Assembly (NCBI GenBank): GCA_902465155.1 | Contig: CABQLY010000019.1 | Coordinates: forward strand, 1-33,984 | Direction of reading: 5' to 3' | Length of the DNA stretch: 33,984 nt | From: an uncultured Oscillospiraceae bacterium | GTDB taxonomy: Bacteria > Bacillota > Clostridia > Oscillospirales > Acutalibacteraceae | In this document: positions 7,366 through 15,776 of the stretch, piece after piece | How the letters are laid out: every line of letters begins with the position of its first letter | How positions within the stretch are numbered: the stretch's first letter is position 1 | The notes under the pieces: generated by a model | The model's database searches: none | What the model saw: the letters and a program-made list of their open reading frames with translations, nothing else | What the model was told of the DNA's origin: nothing | Made by a program: the position numbers and the translations under genes

Positions 7366-8877
7366 TTATTTAATAATATTAACAGAAGTATCCTTCTGAA
7401 TAACATCATGCGCGCCGCCCTCAACAATGCTGGTGGCCGAAACTAAGGTGAGCTTGGCTTTTTGCTGCAATTCCTCAATGCTTAACGCCCCGCAATTGCA
7501 CATAGTAGAGCGCACCTTGCTGAGCGAAAGGTTTACATTATCCTTCAGTGTGCCGGCGTAAGGAACATAAGAATCTACCCCTTCTTCAAAGGAAAGCTTT
7601 TTATCCCCGCCTAGATCGTACCGCTGCCAGTTCCGAGCGCGGTTAGAGCCTTCGCCCCAATATTCTTTTACATAGTTCCCGCCAATAGAAAGCTTGTTGG
7701 TGGGGCTTTCATCAAACCTTGCAAAGTACCGGCCCAGCATTAAAAAGTCGGCTCCCATGGCTAAAGCTAAGGTCATGTGGTGGTCGTGTACAATGCCGCC
7801 GTCGGAGCAAACCGGAACATAAATGCCGGTTTTAGCAAAGTATTCGTCCCGCGCTTTACAAACCTCTATTAACGCGGTTGCCTGACCGCGGCCAATACCC
7901 TTTTGCTCGCGGGTAATGCAAATAGATCCGCCGCCAATGCCAACCTTTACAAAATCGGCGCCGCACTCGGCCAAAAATAAAAATCCCTCGCGGTCTACTA
8001 CATTCCCGGCGCCGCACTTAACTTTGTCGCCGTAGTTTTTGCGAATATATTCTAAGGTAAGCTTTTGCCACTCCGAAAACCCTTCGGAGGAATCTATGCA
8101 AAGCACATCGGCTCCGGCCGCCACCAGCGCGGGCACCCGCTCGGCGTAATCGCGCGTGTTAATGCCGGCGCCTACCACATAACGCTTGCCGCTATCTAAC
8201 AGCTCTAACGGGTTGTTCTTGTGGGAATCGTAGTCCTTTCGGAATACAAAATAACACAAATTGCCGTTTTCATCCACTACCGGCAGGGAGTTTAATTTGT
8301 TGTCCCAAATAATGTTATTAGCCTCTTTTAAGCTTACGCCGTCGGTTGCGGTAATCAGCTTTTCCAGCGGCGTCATAAACGCCGAAACCTTTTCATCCGG
8401 CTGCATACGGCTTATGCGGTAATCGCGGCTGGTAACAATGCCAAGCAGCTTGCCGTTGGGCTGGCCGTTTTGCGTTACCGCTACGGTAGAATGACCGGTT
8501 TTTTGCTTTAGGGCAATAATATCGGCCAAGGTGGCGTCGGGCGTAATGTTAGAGTCGCTGCGTACAAAGCCGGCTTTATAATCCTTGGCTTTTTTTACCA
8601 TGGCGGCCTCGCTCTCCACCGATTGCGAGCCGTAAATAAACGAAATGCCGCCCTCCTTGGCTAAGGCTACAGCTAAACGGTCCCCCGAAACCGACTGCAT
8701 AATGGCCGAGGTTAGCGGAATGTTCATGGTAAGCGGGCATTCCTCCTGCCCCTTTTTAAACTTTACAACCGGCGTTTTTAAAGAAACATTTGCCGGCACG
8801 CACTGGGCCGAGGAATAACCGGGCACCAATAAATACTCGTTAAAGGTTCTGGAAGGTTCGTTAAAATAATATGCCAT
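7366..8877 (-). CDS. guaB: Inosine-5'-monophosphate dehydrogenase
   Basis: IMP dehydrogenase oxidises IMP to XMP with NAD, the committed step of GMP synthesis. The 503-residue protein is a TIM barrel interrupted by a CBS pair (about 100-220). The active-site loop is GGGSICITRE with nucleophile Cys320, the NAD-side Asp262 lies in LCIDSSEGFSEW, and the mobile flap carries Arg419-Tyr420 (NWQRYD). ATG 8877 is chosen over GTG 8886 because AAAGG precedes it by eight bases. The sequence is not of the usual GuaB type (GPGSICTTR): its N-terminus, active-site loop and flap agree closely with the Tritrichomonas foetus enzyme as I remember it, which is also about 503 residues with Cys319 and Arg418. It has its own consensus promoter. 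Confidence 0.95.
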   Translation of the reverse strand: MAYYFNEPSRTFNEYLLVPGYSSAQCVPANVSLKTPVVKFKKGQEECPLTMNIPLTSAIMQSVSGDRLAVALAKEGGISFIYGSQSVESEAAMVKKAKDYKAGFVRSDSNITPDATLADIIALKQKTGHSTVAVTQNGQPNGKLLGIVTSRDYRISRMQPDEKVSAFMTPLEKLITATDGVSLKEANNIIWDNKLNSLPVVDENGNLCYFVFRKDYDSHKNNPLELLDSGKRYVVGAGINTRDYAERVPALVAAGADVLCIDSSEGFSEWQKLTLEYIRKNYGDKVKCGAGNVVDREGFLFLAECGADFVKVGIGGGSICITREQKGIGRGQATALIEVCKARDEYFAKTGIYVPVCSDGGIVHDHHMTLALAMGADFLMLGRYFARFDESPTNKLSIGGNYVKEYWGEGSNRARNWQRYDLGGDKKLSFEEGVDSYVPYAGTLKDNVNLSLSKVRSTMCNCGALSIEELQQKAKLTLVSATSIVEGGAHDVIQKDTSVNIIK

Positions 8878-8908
8878 TTGCTGCACCCTTTCTAAGATAT
8901 TACCTATT

Positions 8909-8937
8909 ATTATAAAGAATTAGGGGAATTTTGTCAA
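8909..8937 (-). promoter_or_regulatory. Consensus sigma-A promoter of guaB
   Basis: On the minus strand TTGACA (8937-8932) and TATAAT (8914-8909) are separated by exactly 17 bases, a perfect match to consensus. The predicted start near 8902 gives guaB a leader of only about 25 nt. There is no room for a purine riboswitch. Confidence 0.9.
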
Positions 8938-8958
8938 TTTAAAAATTAATTTTGCGGG

Positions 8959-10242
8959 CTAAAAATTTTGCGCGGCATTTTTTAGGTGCTGCTGCACCAA
9001 CGGCCGCAGGTCGGCGGCCAAATAAAGCGAGCCAAAAAGAATAACCGGGCAGCCGCTGCTTTGCTGCAGGGCAAAAGCCTGCTGCAGTGCCTGGCTGTAG
9101 CCTTTAGCTGCCGTAACGCCGGGGGCGTAATTTTTGGCCAGCGCGGCAAGCTGCTCGGCCGGCAGGCTGCGCGGGTTTGCCTGCACCGTAACCGTAAAAA
9201 GCTTGGCACAAAGCGGCGCCACCGTTTGCAGCACGCGGGCGCAGTCTTTATCCGCCATCATGCCAACAACTGCGGCCGGCCGCAGGTTAAACTCTTTTAA
9301 ATAGGCCGCTAAGGTTTCGGCGCCGTCGGGGTTGTGGGCGCCGTCTATTAAAATTAGCGGCTCTTTTTGCAGCACCTCTAACCTGCAGGGGAACTGCGCC
9401 GCCGCAAGGCCGTTTACAATAGCGGCTTTTGGCAGGCCTAAATACAGTGCGGCCTCTACGCTTTGCGCCGCGTTAAAAAGCTGGTGCCGCCCCGGCAAAT
9501 TAATTTTTAAGGTTAGCCCGCGGTAGCAAAAGCTGCTGCCAAACGGGGTAACGGTAACCTTGCTCATCTCTTGGGTATTAGCCAAAATAAGCCGGTTGTT
9601 TTTTTTGGCCGCAGCCTGCAGAATAACCTGCGCGGCCGCCGGCAGCTGCTCGTTTGAGCTAATAACTGCGCTGCCTGGCTTTATAATGCCGCATTTTTCG
9701 CCGGCTATTTGCGCCACGGTGCTGCCCAGTACGCGGGTGTGGTCTAAATTAATTTTGGTAATAACGCTAACTAAATTTTGGGCTACTACATTGGTAGAAT
9801 CTAACCGGCCGCCCAGGCCCGTTTCCAGCACCACTACCTCGCAGCTGTTTTGATAAAACCACAAAAAGGCAAGCGCGGTAATAAACTCAAATTCGGTTAC
9901 CGGGTCGGCCAGTTGTTTTGCAACCTGCTCGGCCGCCGGGCGCAGCCGCTCGCACAGCTGCTCTAACGCCGGGGTGGGAATATACTCCCCGTTTATTTGA
10001 ATACGCTCGTTAAAGCAAACCACATAGGGGGAAATAAACAGCCCCGTTTTTTTGCCCGCAGCCCTAAAAATGTTCGAGAGCATACAGCAAACCGAGCCTT
10101 TGCCGTTGGTGCCGGCCACCTGCACGCACTGCAGGTTATTTTGCGGGTTGCCAACCAGCTTTAGCAGCAACGTAATACGCTCCAGCCCCGGCTTTATGCC
10201 AAACCGGTTTAAAGAATGAATATAATCTAACGCCTTGCTCAT
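8959..10242 (-). CDS. folC: Folylpolyglutamate synthase / dihydrofolate synthase
   Basis: This 427-residue Mur-ligase-superfamily enzyme adds glutamate to dihydropteroate and folates. The ATP-binding P-loop is GTNGKGS at 44-50; the Mur central-domain segment NLDHTRVLGSTVAQIAGEKCGIIKPG and the C-terminal-domain motif LIDGAHNPDGAETL are intact. Length is normal for FolC. The gene lies 87 bases after valS, the common Firmicutes order, and has an AAAGGTG site before its ATG. The spacer holds GC-rich inverted repeats (GCGGC/GCCGC, CCCC/GGGG) that could attenuate read-through. Confidence 0.93.
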   Translation of the reverse strand: MSKALDYIHSLNRFGIKPGLERITLLLKLVGNPQNNLQCVQVAGTNGKGSVCCMLSNIFRAAGKKTGLFISPYVVCFNERIQINGEYIPTPALEQLCERLRPAAEQVAKQLADPVTEFEFITALAFLWFYQNSCEVVVLETGLGGRLDSTNVVAQNLVSVITKINLDHTRVLGSTVAQIAGEKCGIIKPGSAVISSNEQLPAAAQVILQAAAKKNNRLILANTQEMSKVTVTPFGSSFCYRGLTLKINLPGRHQLFNAAQSVEAALYLGLPKAAIVNGLAAAQFPCRLEVLQKEPLILIDGAHNPDGAETLAAYLKEFNLRPAAVVGMMADKDCARVLQTVAPLCAKLFTVTVQANPRSLPAEQLAALAKNYAPGVTAAKGYSQALQQAFALQQSSGCPVILFGSLYLAADLRPLVQQHLKNAAQNF

Positions 10243-10329
10243 TTTTCACCTTTCAACCAAACACGGTAATTTGCAAAACGGCCGCCGGTTTACGCGGCAG
10301 CCGCTTGCCCCTAAAAGGGGTGCAGAATA

Positions 10330-12966
10330 TTACATTTGCTTTTTTAAATCGTTCATGCTGTTTTGCAGCATTTCAATTTTTTCTAAGGTTTTGGCCAGCT
10401 GCTCCCGTTGGGCGGAAATAACCTGCTCAGGCGCCTTGGCAACAAACCCGGGGTTATTTAACTTTTTCTCGGCAAATTGCTTGTCGCCCTCGGCTTTTTC
10501 AAGCTCCTTTTGCAGGCGGGCCAGTTCGGCTTTAAAATCAATTAAATCGCTAAGCGGCATGTAAAGCGAGGCGCTGCTTGTTACAACGCAAACGGCCCCG
10601 TCGCTGCTGCAGGAGTCGGCCACCGTAACCTCGGAGGCAAACGCAAGTCGCTGTAAAAAGGCGGCGCCGGCTTTAAAGGTTTCTTTATCCTCGGTGCAAA
10701 CAATCAGCTTAGCTTTTTTAGAGGGCGGAACGTTCATTTCGCTGCGGCGATTGCGAACCGCGCGAATGGCCTCAATAATTTTTTGCAGCTCGTTTTCCTG
10801 CTCGGTAAACGCCAGTGCTGCGTTAAACTGCGGCCAGGGGGCGGTCATAATGGTTTCGCCGCTGTGCGGCAGGGTTTGCCAAATTTCCTCGGTAATAAAG
10901 GGCATAAAGGGGTGCAGCAGCTTTAAGGTTTCAGAGAACACATAAACCAGCACGGCCCTGGCAGTGGCTTTTTCCTGCTCGTTTTCGCCGTTTAATTTAA
11001 TTTTGGCCAGCTCAATGTACCAATCGCAAAATACATCCCAAATAAAATCGTAAAGCTTAGAAACGGCCAGGCCTAATTCAAATTTATCTAAATTCGCGGT
11101 AACCTCGGCCACTAAGGTATTGAATTTTGAAAGGATCCATTTATCCTCGGCCGCCAAATGCGCCGGAATGTTGGGTGCCGGCTCGTTTTCCGGCAGATTC
11201 ATTAGCACAAAGCGGGCCGCGTTCCAAATTTTGTTGGCAAAATTGCGGCTGGCAATTACGCGCTCCTCAATGTAGCGCATATCGTTCCCCGGGCTGTTGC
11301 CGGTAGCCAAAGAAAAGCGCAGCGCGTCGGCCCCGTATTGGTCAATAACCTCTAACGGGTCTACCCCGTTGCCTAAGGATTTTGACATTTTGCGGCCTTG
11401 AGAATCCCGCACCAAGCCGTGAATTAAAACCGTATCAAACGGTACGCGGCCGGTGTGCTCTAAGCCCGAAAACATCATTCGCATTACCCAAAACGGAATA
11501 ATATCGTACCCCGTAACCAGCGTGTTAGTGGGGTAAAAATATTGGTAATCAGGGTTTTGGGTGTTAGGCCAGCCCAAGGTAGAAAACGGCCACAGCGCCG
11601 AAGAAAACCAGGTATCCAGCGTGTCCTCATCCTGCGTAAGGTGCGTACCGCCGCATTTACAGCATTTTTGCGGCACGGTTTTAGAAACGGTTACCTCGCC
11701 GCACTCGGCGCAATACCAGGCCGGAATACGGTGCCCCCACCACAGCTGGCGGGAAATGCACCAATCGCGAATATTTTCTAACCAGTGAAAATAAATTTTT
11801 TCAAACCGGGCAGGCACAAATTTGGTGTCGCCCTTTTTAACGGCCTCAATAGCCGGGCCGGCCAAGGGTTTCATTTTAACAAACCACTGCTTGGAAACGC
11901 GGGGTTCTACCGTTGTGCCGCAGCGGTAGCAGGTGCCAACATTGTGCGCGTGGTCCTCGGTTTTAACCAGCACGCCGGCAGCCTCTAAATCGGCCACAAT
12001 GGCCTTGCGGGCTTCGTAACGGTCTAACCCGGCGTACTTGGGGTAATCGGCCACAATTTTTGCGTCGTCGGTTAACACATTTAACACCGGCAGCTGGTGC
12101 CGCAGGCCAACCTCAAAGTCGTTCGGGTCGTGCGCGGGGGTAATTTTAACAACGCCGGTACCAAAATCCATTTCAACATAATCGTCTGCAATAATTGGAA
12201 TTTTACGGCCAACCAGCGGTAAAATTAAGTTTTTGCCCACCAAGGCGGTGTAGCGCTCGTCCTTGGGGTTTACGGCAACGGCTGTATCGCCCAGCAGGGT
12301 TTCGGGCCGGGTGGTGGCCAGCTCAATAAACCCGCTGCCGTCCTCCAACGGGTAGCGCAGGTGCCAGAACTTGCCCTGCTGCTCCTCGTATTCAACCTCG
12401 GCGTCTGAAATTGAGGTTTTGCAGTGCGGGCACCAGTTAATAATGCGCTCGCCGCGGTAAATTAGGCCTTTTTCGTACAAATTAACAAAAACCTCTTTTA
12501 CCGCTTTAGAGCAGCCCTCGTCCAGCGTAAAGCGCTCGCGCTCCCAATCGCAGGAGGAACCCATTTTTTTAAGCTGCGAAATAATGCGGGAGCCGAATTT
12601 TTCCTTCCAGGCCCAGGCGCGCTCTAAAAAGCCGTCGCGGCCAACATCGTCCTTCGAAAGGCCCTCTTTCCGCATGGCCTCTACAATTTTAGCCTCAGTG
12701 GCAATAGAGGCATGGTCGGTGCCGGGCATCCAAAGGGTGCAATAGCCCTGCATACGCTTGTAGCGGATTAAAATATCCTGCAGGGTGTTATCTAACGCGT
12801 GGCCCATGTGCAATTGGCCGGTAATGTTCGGCGGCGGAATTACAATTGTATACGGTTTTTTTAAGGGGTCCGGCTCGGCGTGAAAGTAATTGCCTTTCAG
12901 CCAAAAATCATAAAGGCGATCCTCCACCTCGGAAGGGTCGTAAACCTTTGCCAGTTCTTTAGCCAT
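10330..12966 (-). CDS. valS: Valyl-tRNA synthetase
   Basis: The 878-residue class Ia synthetase charges tRNA-Val. The HIGH motif appears as HMGH at 53-56 within PPPNITGQLHMGHALD, and the KMSKS loop is GRKMSKSLGNGVDP. The editing (CP1) domain contains the TTRPETLLGDTAVAVNP signature. A Cys-rich zinc knuckle (CAECGEV...CCKCGG) and the C-terminal coiled coil of about 65 residues rich in Lys/Glu complete the usual architecture. ATG 12966 has GGAGG nine bases upstream. Expression starts from the consensus promoter at 13022-13050. The roughly 50-nt leader is too short for a T-box, which often controls valS in Firmicutes. Confidence 0.97.
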   Translation of the reverse strand: MAKELAKVYDPSEVEDRLYDFWLKGNYFHAEPDPLKKPYTIVIPPPNITGQLHMGHALDNTLQDILIRYKRMQGYCTLWMPGTDHASIATEAKIVEAMRKEGLSKDDVGRDGFLERAWAWKEKFGSRIISQLKKMGSSCDWERERFTLDEGCSKAVKEVFVNLYEKGLIYRGERIINWCPHCKTSISDAEVEYEEQQGKFWHLRYPLEDGSGFIELATTRPETLLGDTAVAVNPKDERYTALVGKNLILPLVGRKIPIIADDYVEMDFGTGVVKITPAHDPNDFEVGLRHQLPVLNVLTDDAKIVADYPKYAGLDRYEARKAIVADLEAAGVLVKTEDHAHNVGTCYRCGTTVEPRVSKQWFVKMKPLAGPAIEAVKKGDTKFVPARFEKIYFHWLENIRDWCISRQLWWGHRIPAWYCAECGEVTVSKTVPQKCCKCGGTHLTQDEDTLDTWFSSALWPFSTLGWPNTQNPDYQYFYPTNTLVTGYDIIPFWVMRMMFSGLEHTGRVPFDTVLIHGLVRDSQGRKMSKSLGNGVDPLEVIDQYGADALRFSLATGNSPGNDMRYIEERVIASRNFANKIWNAARFVLMNLPENEPAPNIPAHLAAEDKWILSKFNTLVAEVTANLDKFELGLAVSKLYDFIWDVFCDWYIELAKIKLNGENEQEKATARAVLVYVFSETLKLLHPFMPFITEEIWQTLPHSGETIMTAPWPQFNAALAFTEQENELQKIIEAIRAVRNRRSEMNVPPSKKAKLIVCTEDKETFKAGAAFLQRLAFASEVTVADSCSSDGAVCVVTSSASLYMPLSDLIDFKAELARLQKELEKAEGDKQFAEKKLNNPGFVAKAPEQVISAQREQLAKTLEKIEMLQNSMNDLKKQM

Positions 12967-13021
12967 TGAAAAAATCCTCCATTAATAAAGCGGCCCGAAA
13001 GGCGCTTTGCAAATTATTTTT

Positions 13022-13050
13022 ATTTTACCGCCGCAGGCCGGCTTTGTCAA
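13022..13050 (-). promoter_or_regulatory. Sigma-A promoter of valS-folC
   Basis: TTGACA (13050-13045) and TAAAAT (13027-13022) on the minus strand are 17 bases apart; the -35 box is perfect and the -10 box matches five of six. The start near 13015 leaves a leader of about 48 nt. Confidence 0.85.
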
Positions 13051-13127
13051 CCAAAAATGCGGCAAGCCTAAACAAATTTGTAAAATTTGGCATAAATAAA
13101 TTTACACCGCAGGTTTATAATAATACT

Positions 13128-13317
13128 GTCAGCCGGGCAACGGCGTTACGGTTAAAAATTTTAACCACAGGCAGTTGCCACAAAAACAAAGCGTTTGCAT
13201 TTGGCAGAGCAGATGTTACATTGCAGGCTAAAAGAGCAAAAGGAATTTTAAACGGTTCATTCATTTTTTTGGCAACTGCAAGTTTTAACATCTTTGCCGT
13301 TTAATATACAGGCTGAC
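13128..13317 (+). ncRNA. Candidate small structured RNA, 6S-like (long hairpin with central bubble)
   Basis: A TATAAT at 13116-13121 would start transcription at about 13128, exactly at the base of a long-range helix: GTCAGCC (13128-13134) pairs with GGCTGAC (13311-13317). Inside it AACGGC (13139-13144) pairs with GCCGTT (13296-13301), then comes an asymmetric internal bubble (13145-13170 opposite 13280-13295; the 5' side can form a small GGTTAAA/TTTAACC hairpin), then a perfect 10-bp helix GCAGTTGCCA (13171-13180) / TGGCAACTGC (13270-13279) and a variable tip. Length is about 190 nt and an intrinsic terminator follows at once. Closing stem, central bubble, terminal stem and length all match 6S RNA, which binds sigma-A RNA polymerase by mimicking an open promoter. 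I see no good -35 box and cannot confirm the family from primary sequence; another sRNA is possible. No credible protein is encoded here. Confidence 0.5.
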
Positions 13318-13319
13318 TG

Positions 13320-13354
13320 CCGCCCCGGTTTACCGCCGGGGCGGTATTTCTTTT
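13320..13354 (+). terminator. Intrinsic terminator of the 6S-like RNA
   Basis: CCGCCCCGG (13320-13328) pairs with CCGGGGCGG (13336-13344) over nine GC pairs, followed by the T-rich run TATTTCTTTT (13345-13354) on the plus strand. It directly abuts the closing helix of the candidate RNA. Confidence 0.8.
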
Positions 13355-13451
13355 GTAAAAAAGCTTTTTATTCAATAAAACGAATTACTTTTCACGCACC
13401 AAAGCGCTGATGCAACACTTTTTTAGACCAAAACACTTTTGGACGGTTTTG

Positions 13452-13472
13452 GGCGTTAGCAAACCTAACGCC
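13452..13472 (-). terminator. Hairpin after the topoisomerase A-subunit gene
   Basis: GGCGTTAG (13452-13459) and CTAACGCC (13465-13472) form a perfect 8-bp stem with a 5-base loop, beginning four bases beyond the stop codon. A second perfect hairpin, CCAAAA/TTTTGG, lies at about 13427-13441. Neither has a clean T tract on the minus strand, so they may be terminators of the operon or 3'-end stabilisers. Confidence 0.45.
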
Positions 13473-13475
13473 GGC

Positions 13476-15713
13476 CTAAAGCAGGCTTAATTGGTCGCCC
13501 TGCTCCTCGGCGGTTTTAACGCTGCCGGCTGCCGGCAGGGTTTTGGTGCGGTAGCGGTGCGGCTTTAGCAGCATACCTTCGGTGTAGGGCTGCACGCTAA
13601 GCACCCGCTGGCCGCGTTTTTGCGTCATAACCGCTACGCCGCTGTTGTTTTTGGTTGTTTTGGTGGCCAGCGCCCCGGTGTGCAGCAGCAGCATACGCCC
13701 GTTGGTAGAAGTTAACAGCACCTCGCCCTCCTGCTGCAGGTGCAAAATGCTGTGCAGGGGGAATTTTTCGGTATACGCTTTAATTAATTTTTTGCGGTTG
13801 GTTTTGGTTTGGTAGGCGGCTAAATCTATTTTAGCTACGCGCCCATTTTCAAAAACAAACAGCAAAAAGCCCTTATAGTCGGTGGTGGCAACCATGGCAA
13901 CGGTGTGTTCGTCGTTTTCCATTTCCAGCTTTGCGGGCAAATACTCGCCCAGCAGGCTGGCTTTTCCGTCAGAAAAATCGGTTGCTTTGGCCTTGTACAC
14001 CTGGCACTTGTTGGTAAAAAACAACAGCTCGGCGTTGTTGGAGGAAAGCAGCTCGGTTTGCACCGCGTCGCCCTCTTTCAGCTTTTGCTCGCCGCTCATG
14101 CGCAGCGATTGCGGGGTAATTTTTTTAAAGTAGCCCTGCTGCGTGTAAAACAAATGCACGGGAGAGGTATCTACCGGCTCGTCCTCGGCCTCGGCCGAAA
14201 GGTCTACATCGTAAAGCACGGCGGTTTTACGCGGCTGGGCGTGCTTTTTTATAACGCCCTCCAGCTCTTTTACAATAATGCTGTTAATGCGGCGCTTGCT
14301 TTGCAGCGTTACGGTTAAATCGGCCACCTGCGCCTCTAATTGCTCAATATCGCTTAACCGGTTCATAATATATTCCCGGTTTAAGTGGCGCAATTTAATT
14401 TCGGCTACATATTCGGCCTGAATTTGGTCTATGCCAAAGCCGATCATTAAATTCGGCACCACCTCTTTTTCCTCGGCGGTCTCGCGAATAATTTTAATGG
14501 CCTTGTCAATATCCAGCAAAATTTTTTCTAAGCCCTTTAGCAGGTGCAGCCGGTCTTTGGCTTTATTAAGCGAAAAATAAACGCGGCGGCGCACACACTC
14601 CCGACGAAAGGCAATCCACTCGTTTAAAATTTCGCGTATTCCCATAACCTTTGGGGAGCCGGCAATTAAAATGTTAAAATTGCAGGAAAAGGTATCCTGC
14701 AGCGGCGTCATTTTAAACAAGCGGTTCATTAGCCGCTCCGGGTCGGCGCCGCGCTTTAGGTCAATGGTAATTTTAAGGCCGGTTAAGTCGGTTTCATCGC
14801 GAATATCGTTAATTTCGGTAATCTTTTTCGCCTTGCAAAGCTCAATAACCTTTTCAATAATTGCCTCAATCGTAGTGGTGGGGGGAATTTCGGTAATATC
14901 AATACAATTGGCCGCTTTATCGTAGCTGTAAACGCCGCGCACCTTAAAGCCGCCGCGCCCGGTTTCGTAAATGCGCTCCATGGCGGCGCGATCGTACAGC
15001 AGCTGCCCGCCAATTGAAAAATCCGGCGCAATCAGGGTCTCGAACAAATCGGCGTTTTCATCCCGTATTAGGGCAATGGTGGTTTTGCAAACCTCCTCTA
15101 AATTAAACGAGCAAATAGAGCTGGCCATGCCGGCGGCAATGCCCATATTGGCGTTAATTAACACCGTAGGAAAGGTAACCGGCAGCAGGGTAGGCTCTTT
15201 CATAGAGGCGTCGTAATTGTCTACAAAATCTACGGTGTCTTTATCAATATCCGCAAACAATTCGGCCGAAATTGGGGCCAATTTAGCCTCTGTGTAACGG
15301 GCGGCGGCACATTGCATATCTCGCGAGTAGGCCTTACCAAAGCTGCCCTTAGAGCGCACAAACGGGTGCAGCAGCGCACCGTTACCCTCTGAAAGGCGCA
15401 CCATGGTATCGTAAATAGCGGCGTCGCCGTGCGGGTTTAGCTGCATGGTTCTTCCCACAATGTTGGCCGATTTAATGGTACCGCCGTTTAGCAGCCCCAT
15501 GGTGTACATCATGTAAAGCAGCTTACGGTGCGATGGCTTAAATCCGTCGATTTCCGGAATAGCACGGGAAACAATAATGCTCATAGCGTAGGGCATAAAA
15601 TTGTTTTTCAGCGTTTCGGTTACCTGCTGGTCTACAATCGTGCCGGCACCGGCAATATAAGCGGCCGCCGCGTTTTTTGGCTTTGCGGCGCTTGCTTTTT
15701 TCTTAGGTGGCAT
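13476..15713 (-). CDS. parC: Type IIA topoisomerase A subunit (topoisomerase IV/gyrase-like), divergent
   Basis: The 745-residue protein is the DNA breakage-reunion subunit of a type IIA topoisomerase. The catalytic tyrosine is Tyr140 in AAARYTEAKLAP, preceded by NPHGDAAIYDTMVRLSEG (93-110). The N-terminal region aligns with the usual family but with many changes: SRAIPEIDGFKPSHRKLLY where family members have DRALPDVRDGLKPVHRR, and QLNPHGD in place of YHPHGD. The C-terminal beta-pinwheel region is present from about 500 but I find no QRRGGKG-type GyrA box, which argues for a topoisomerase IV-like (decatenating) enzyme over gyrase. The ParC assignment is by that criterion and is tentative. It follows the B subunit by 63 bases with an AAGGAGG site. 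Confidence 0.82.
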   Translation of the reverse strand: MPPKKKASAAKPKNAAAAYIAGAGTIVDQQVTETLKNNFMPYAMSIIVSRAIPEIDGFKPSHRKLLYMMYTMGLLNGGTIKSANIVGRTMQLNPHGDAAIYDTMVRLSEGNGALLHPFVRSKGSFGKAYSRDMQCAAARYTEAKLAPISAELFADIDKDTVDFVDNYDASMKEPTLLPVTFPTVLINANMGIAAGMASSICSFNLEEVCKTTIALIRDENADLFETLIAPDFSIGGQLLYDRAAMERIYETGRGGFKVRGVYSYDKAANCIDITEIPPTTTIEAIIEKVIELCKAKKITEINDIRDETDLTGLKITIDLKRGADPERLMNRLFKMTPLQDTFSCNFNILIAGSPKVMGIREILNEWIAFRRECVRRRVYFSLNKAKDRLHLLKGLEKILLDIDKAIKIIRETAEEKEVVPNLMIGFGIDQIQAEYVAEIKLRHLNREYIMNRLSDIEQLEAQVADLTVTLQSKRRINSIIVKELEGVIKKHAQPRKTAVLYDVDLSAEAEDEPVDTSPVHLFYTQQGYFKKITPQSLRMSGEQKLKEGDAVQTELLSSNNAELLFFTNKCQVYKAKATDFSDGKASLLGEYLPAKLEMENDEHTVAMVATTDYKGFLLFVFENGRVAKIDLAAYQTKTNRKKLIKAYTEKFPLHSILHLQQEGEVLLTSTNGRMLLLHTGALATKTTKNNSGVAVMTQKRGQRVLSVQPYTEGMLLKPHRYRTKTLPAAGSVKTAEEQGDQLSLL

Positions 15714-15776
15714 AAAGGTTTAACCCTCCTTAATTTTTGGCTGGTAAAAAGCCTAAGGCCCTGCGGTTTGCGGGCG

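Noticed and set aside
8878..8886. GTG 8886 as start of guaB
   Set aside because: It lies too close to the AAAGG site; ATG 8877 has correct spacing and matches the family N-terminus.
12966..13304. A 112-codon plus-strand frame upstream of valS
   Set aside because: It overlaps the valS start, the valS promoter and the structured RNA; composition is Lys/Asn-rich and unlike the neighbours, and no ribosome-binding site is seen.
12967..13475. T-box riboswitch for valS
   Set aside because: The promoter at 13022-13050 leaves about 48 nt of leader and no TGGNACCGCG-type T-box sequence is present on the minus strand. The gltX and proB upstream regions were also checked without finding one.
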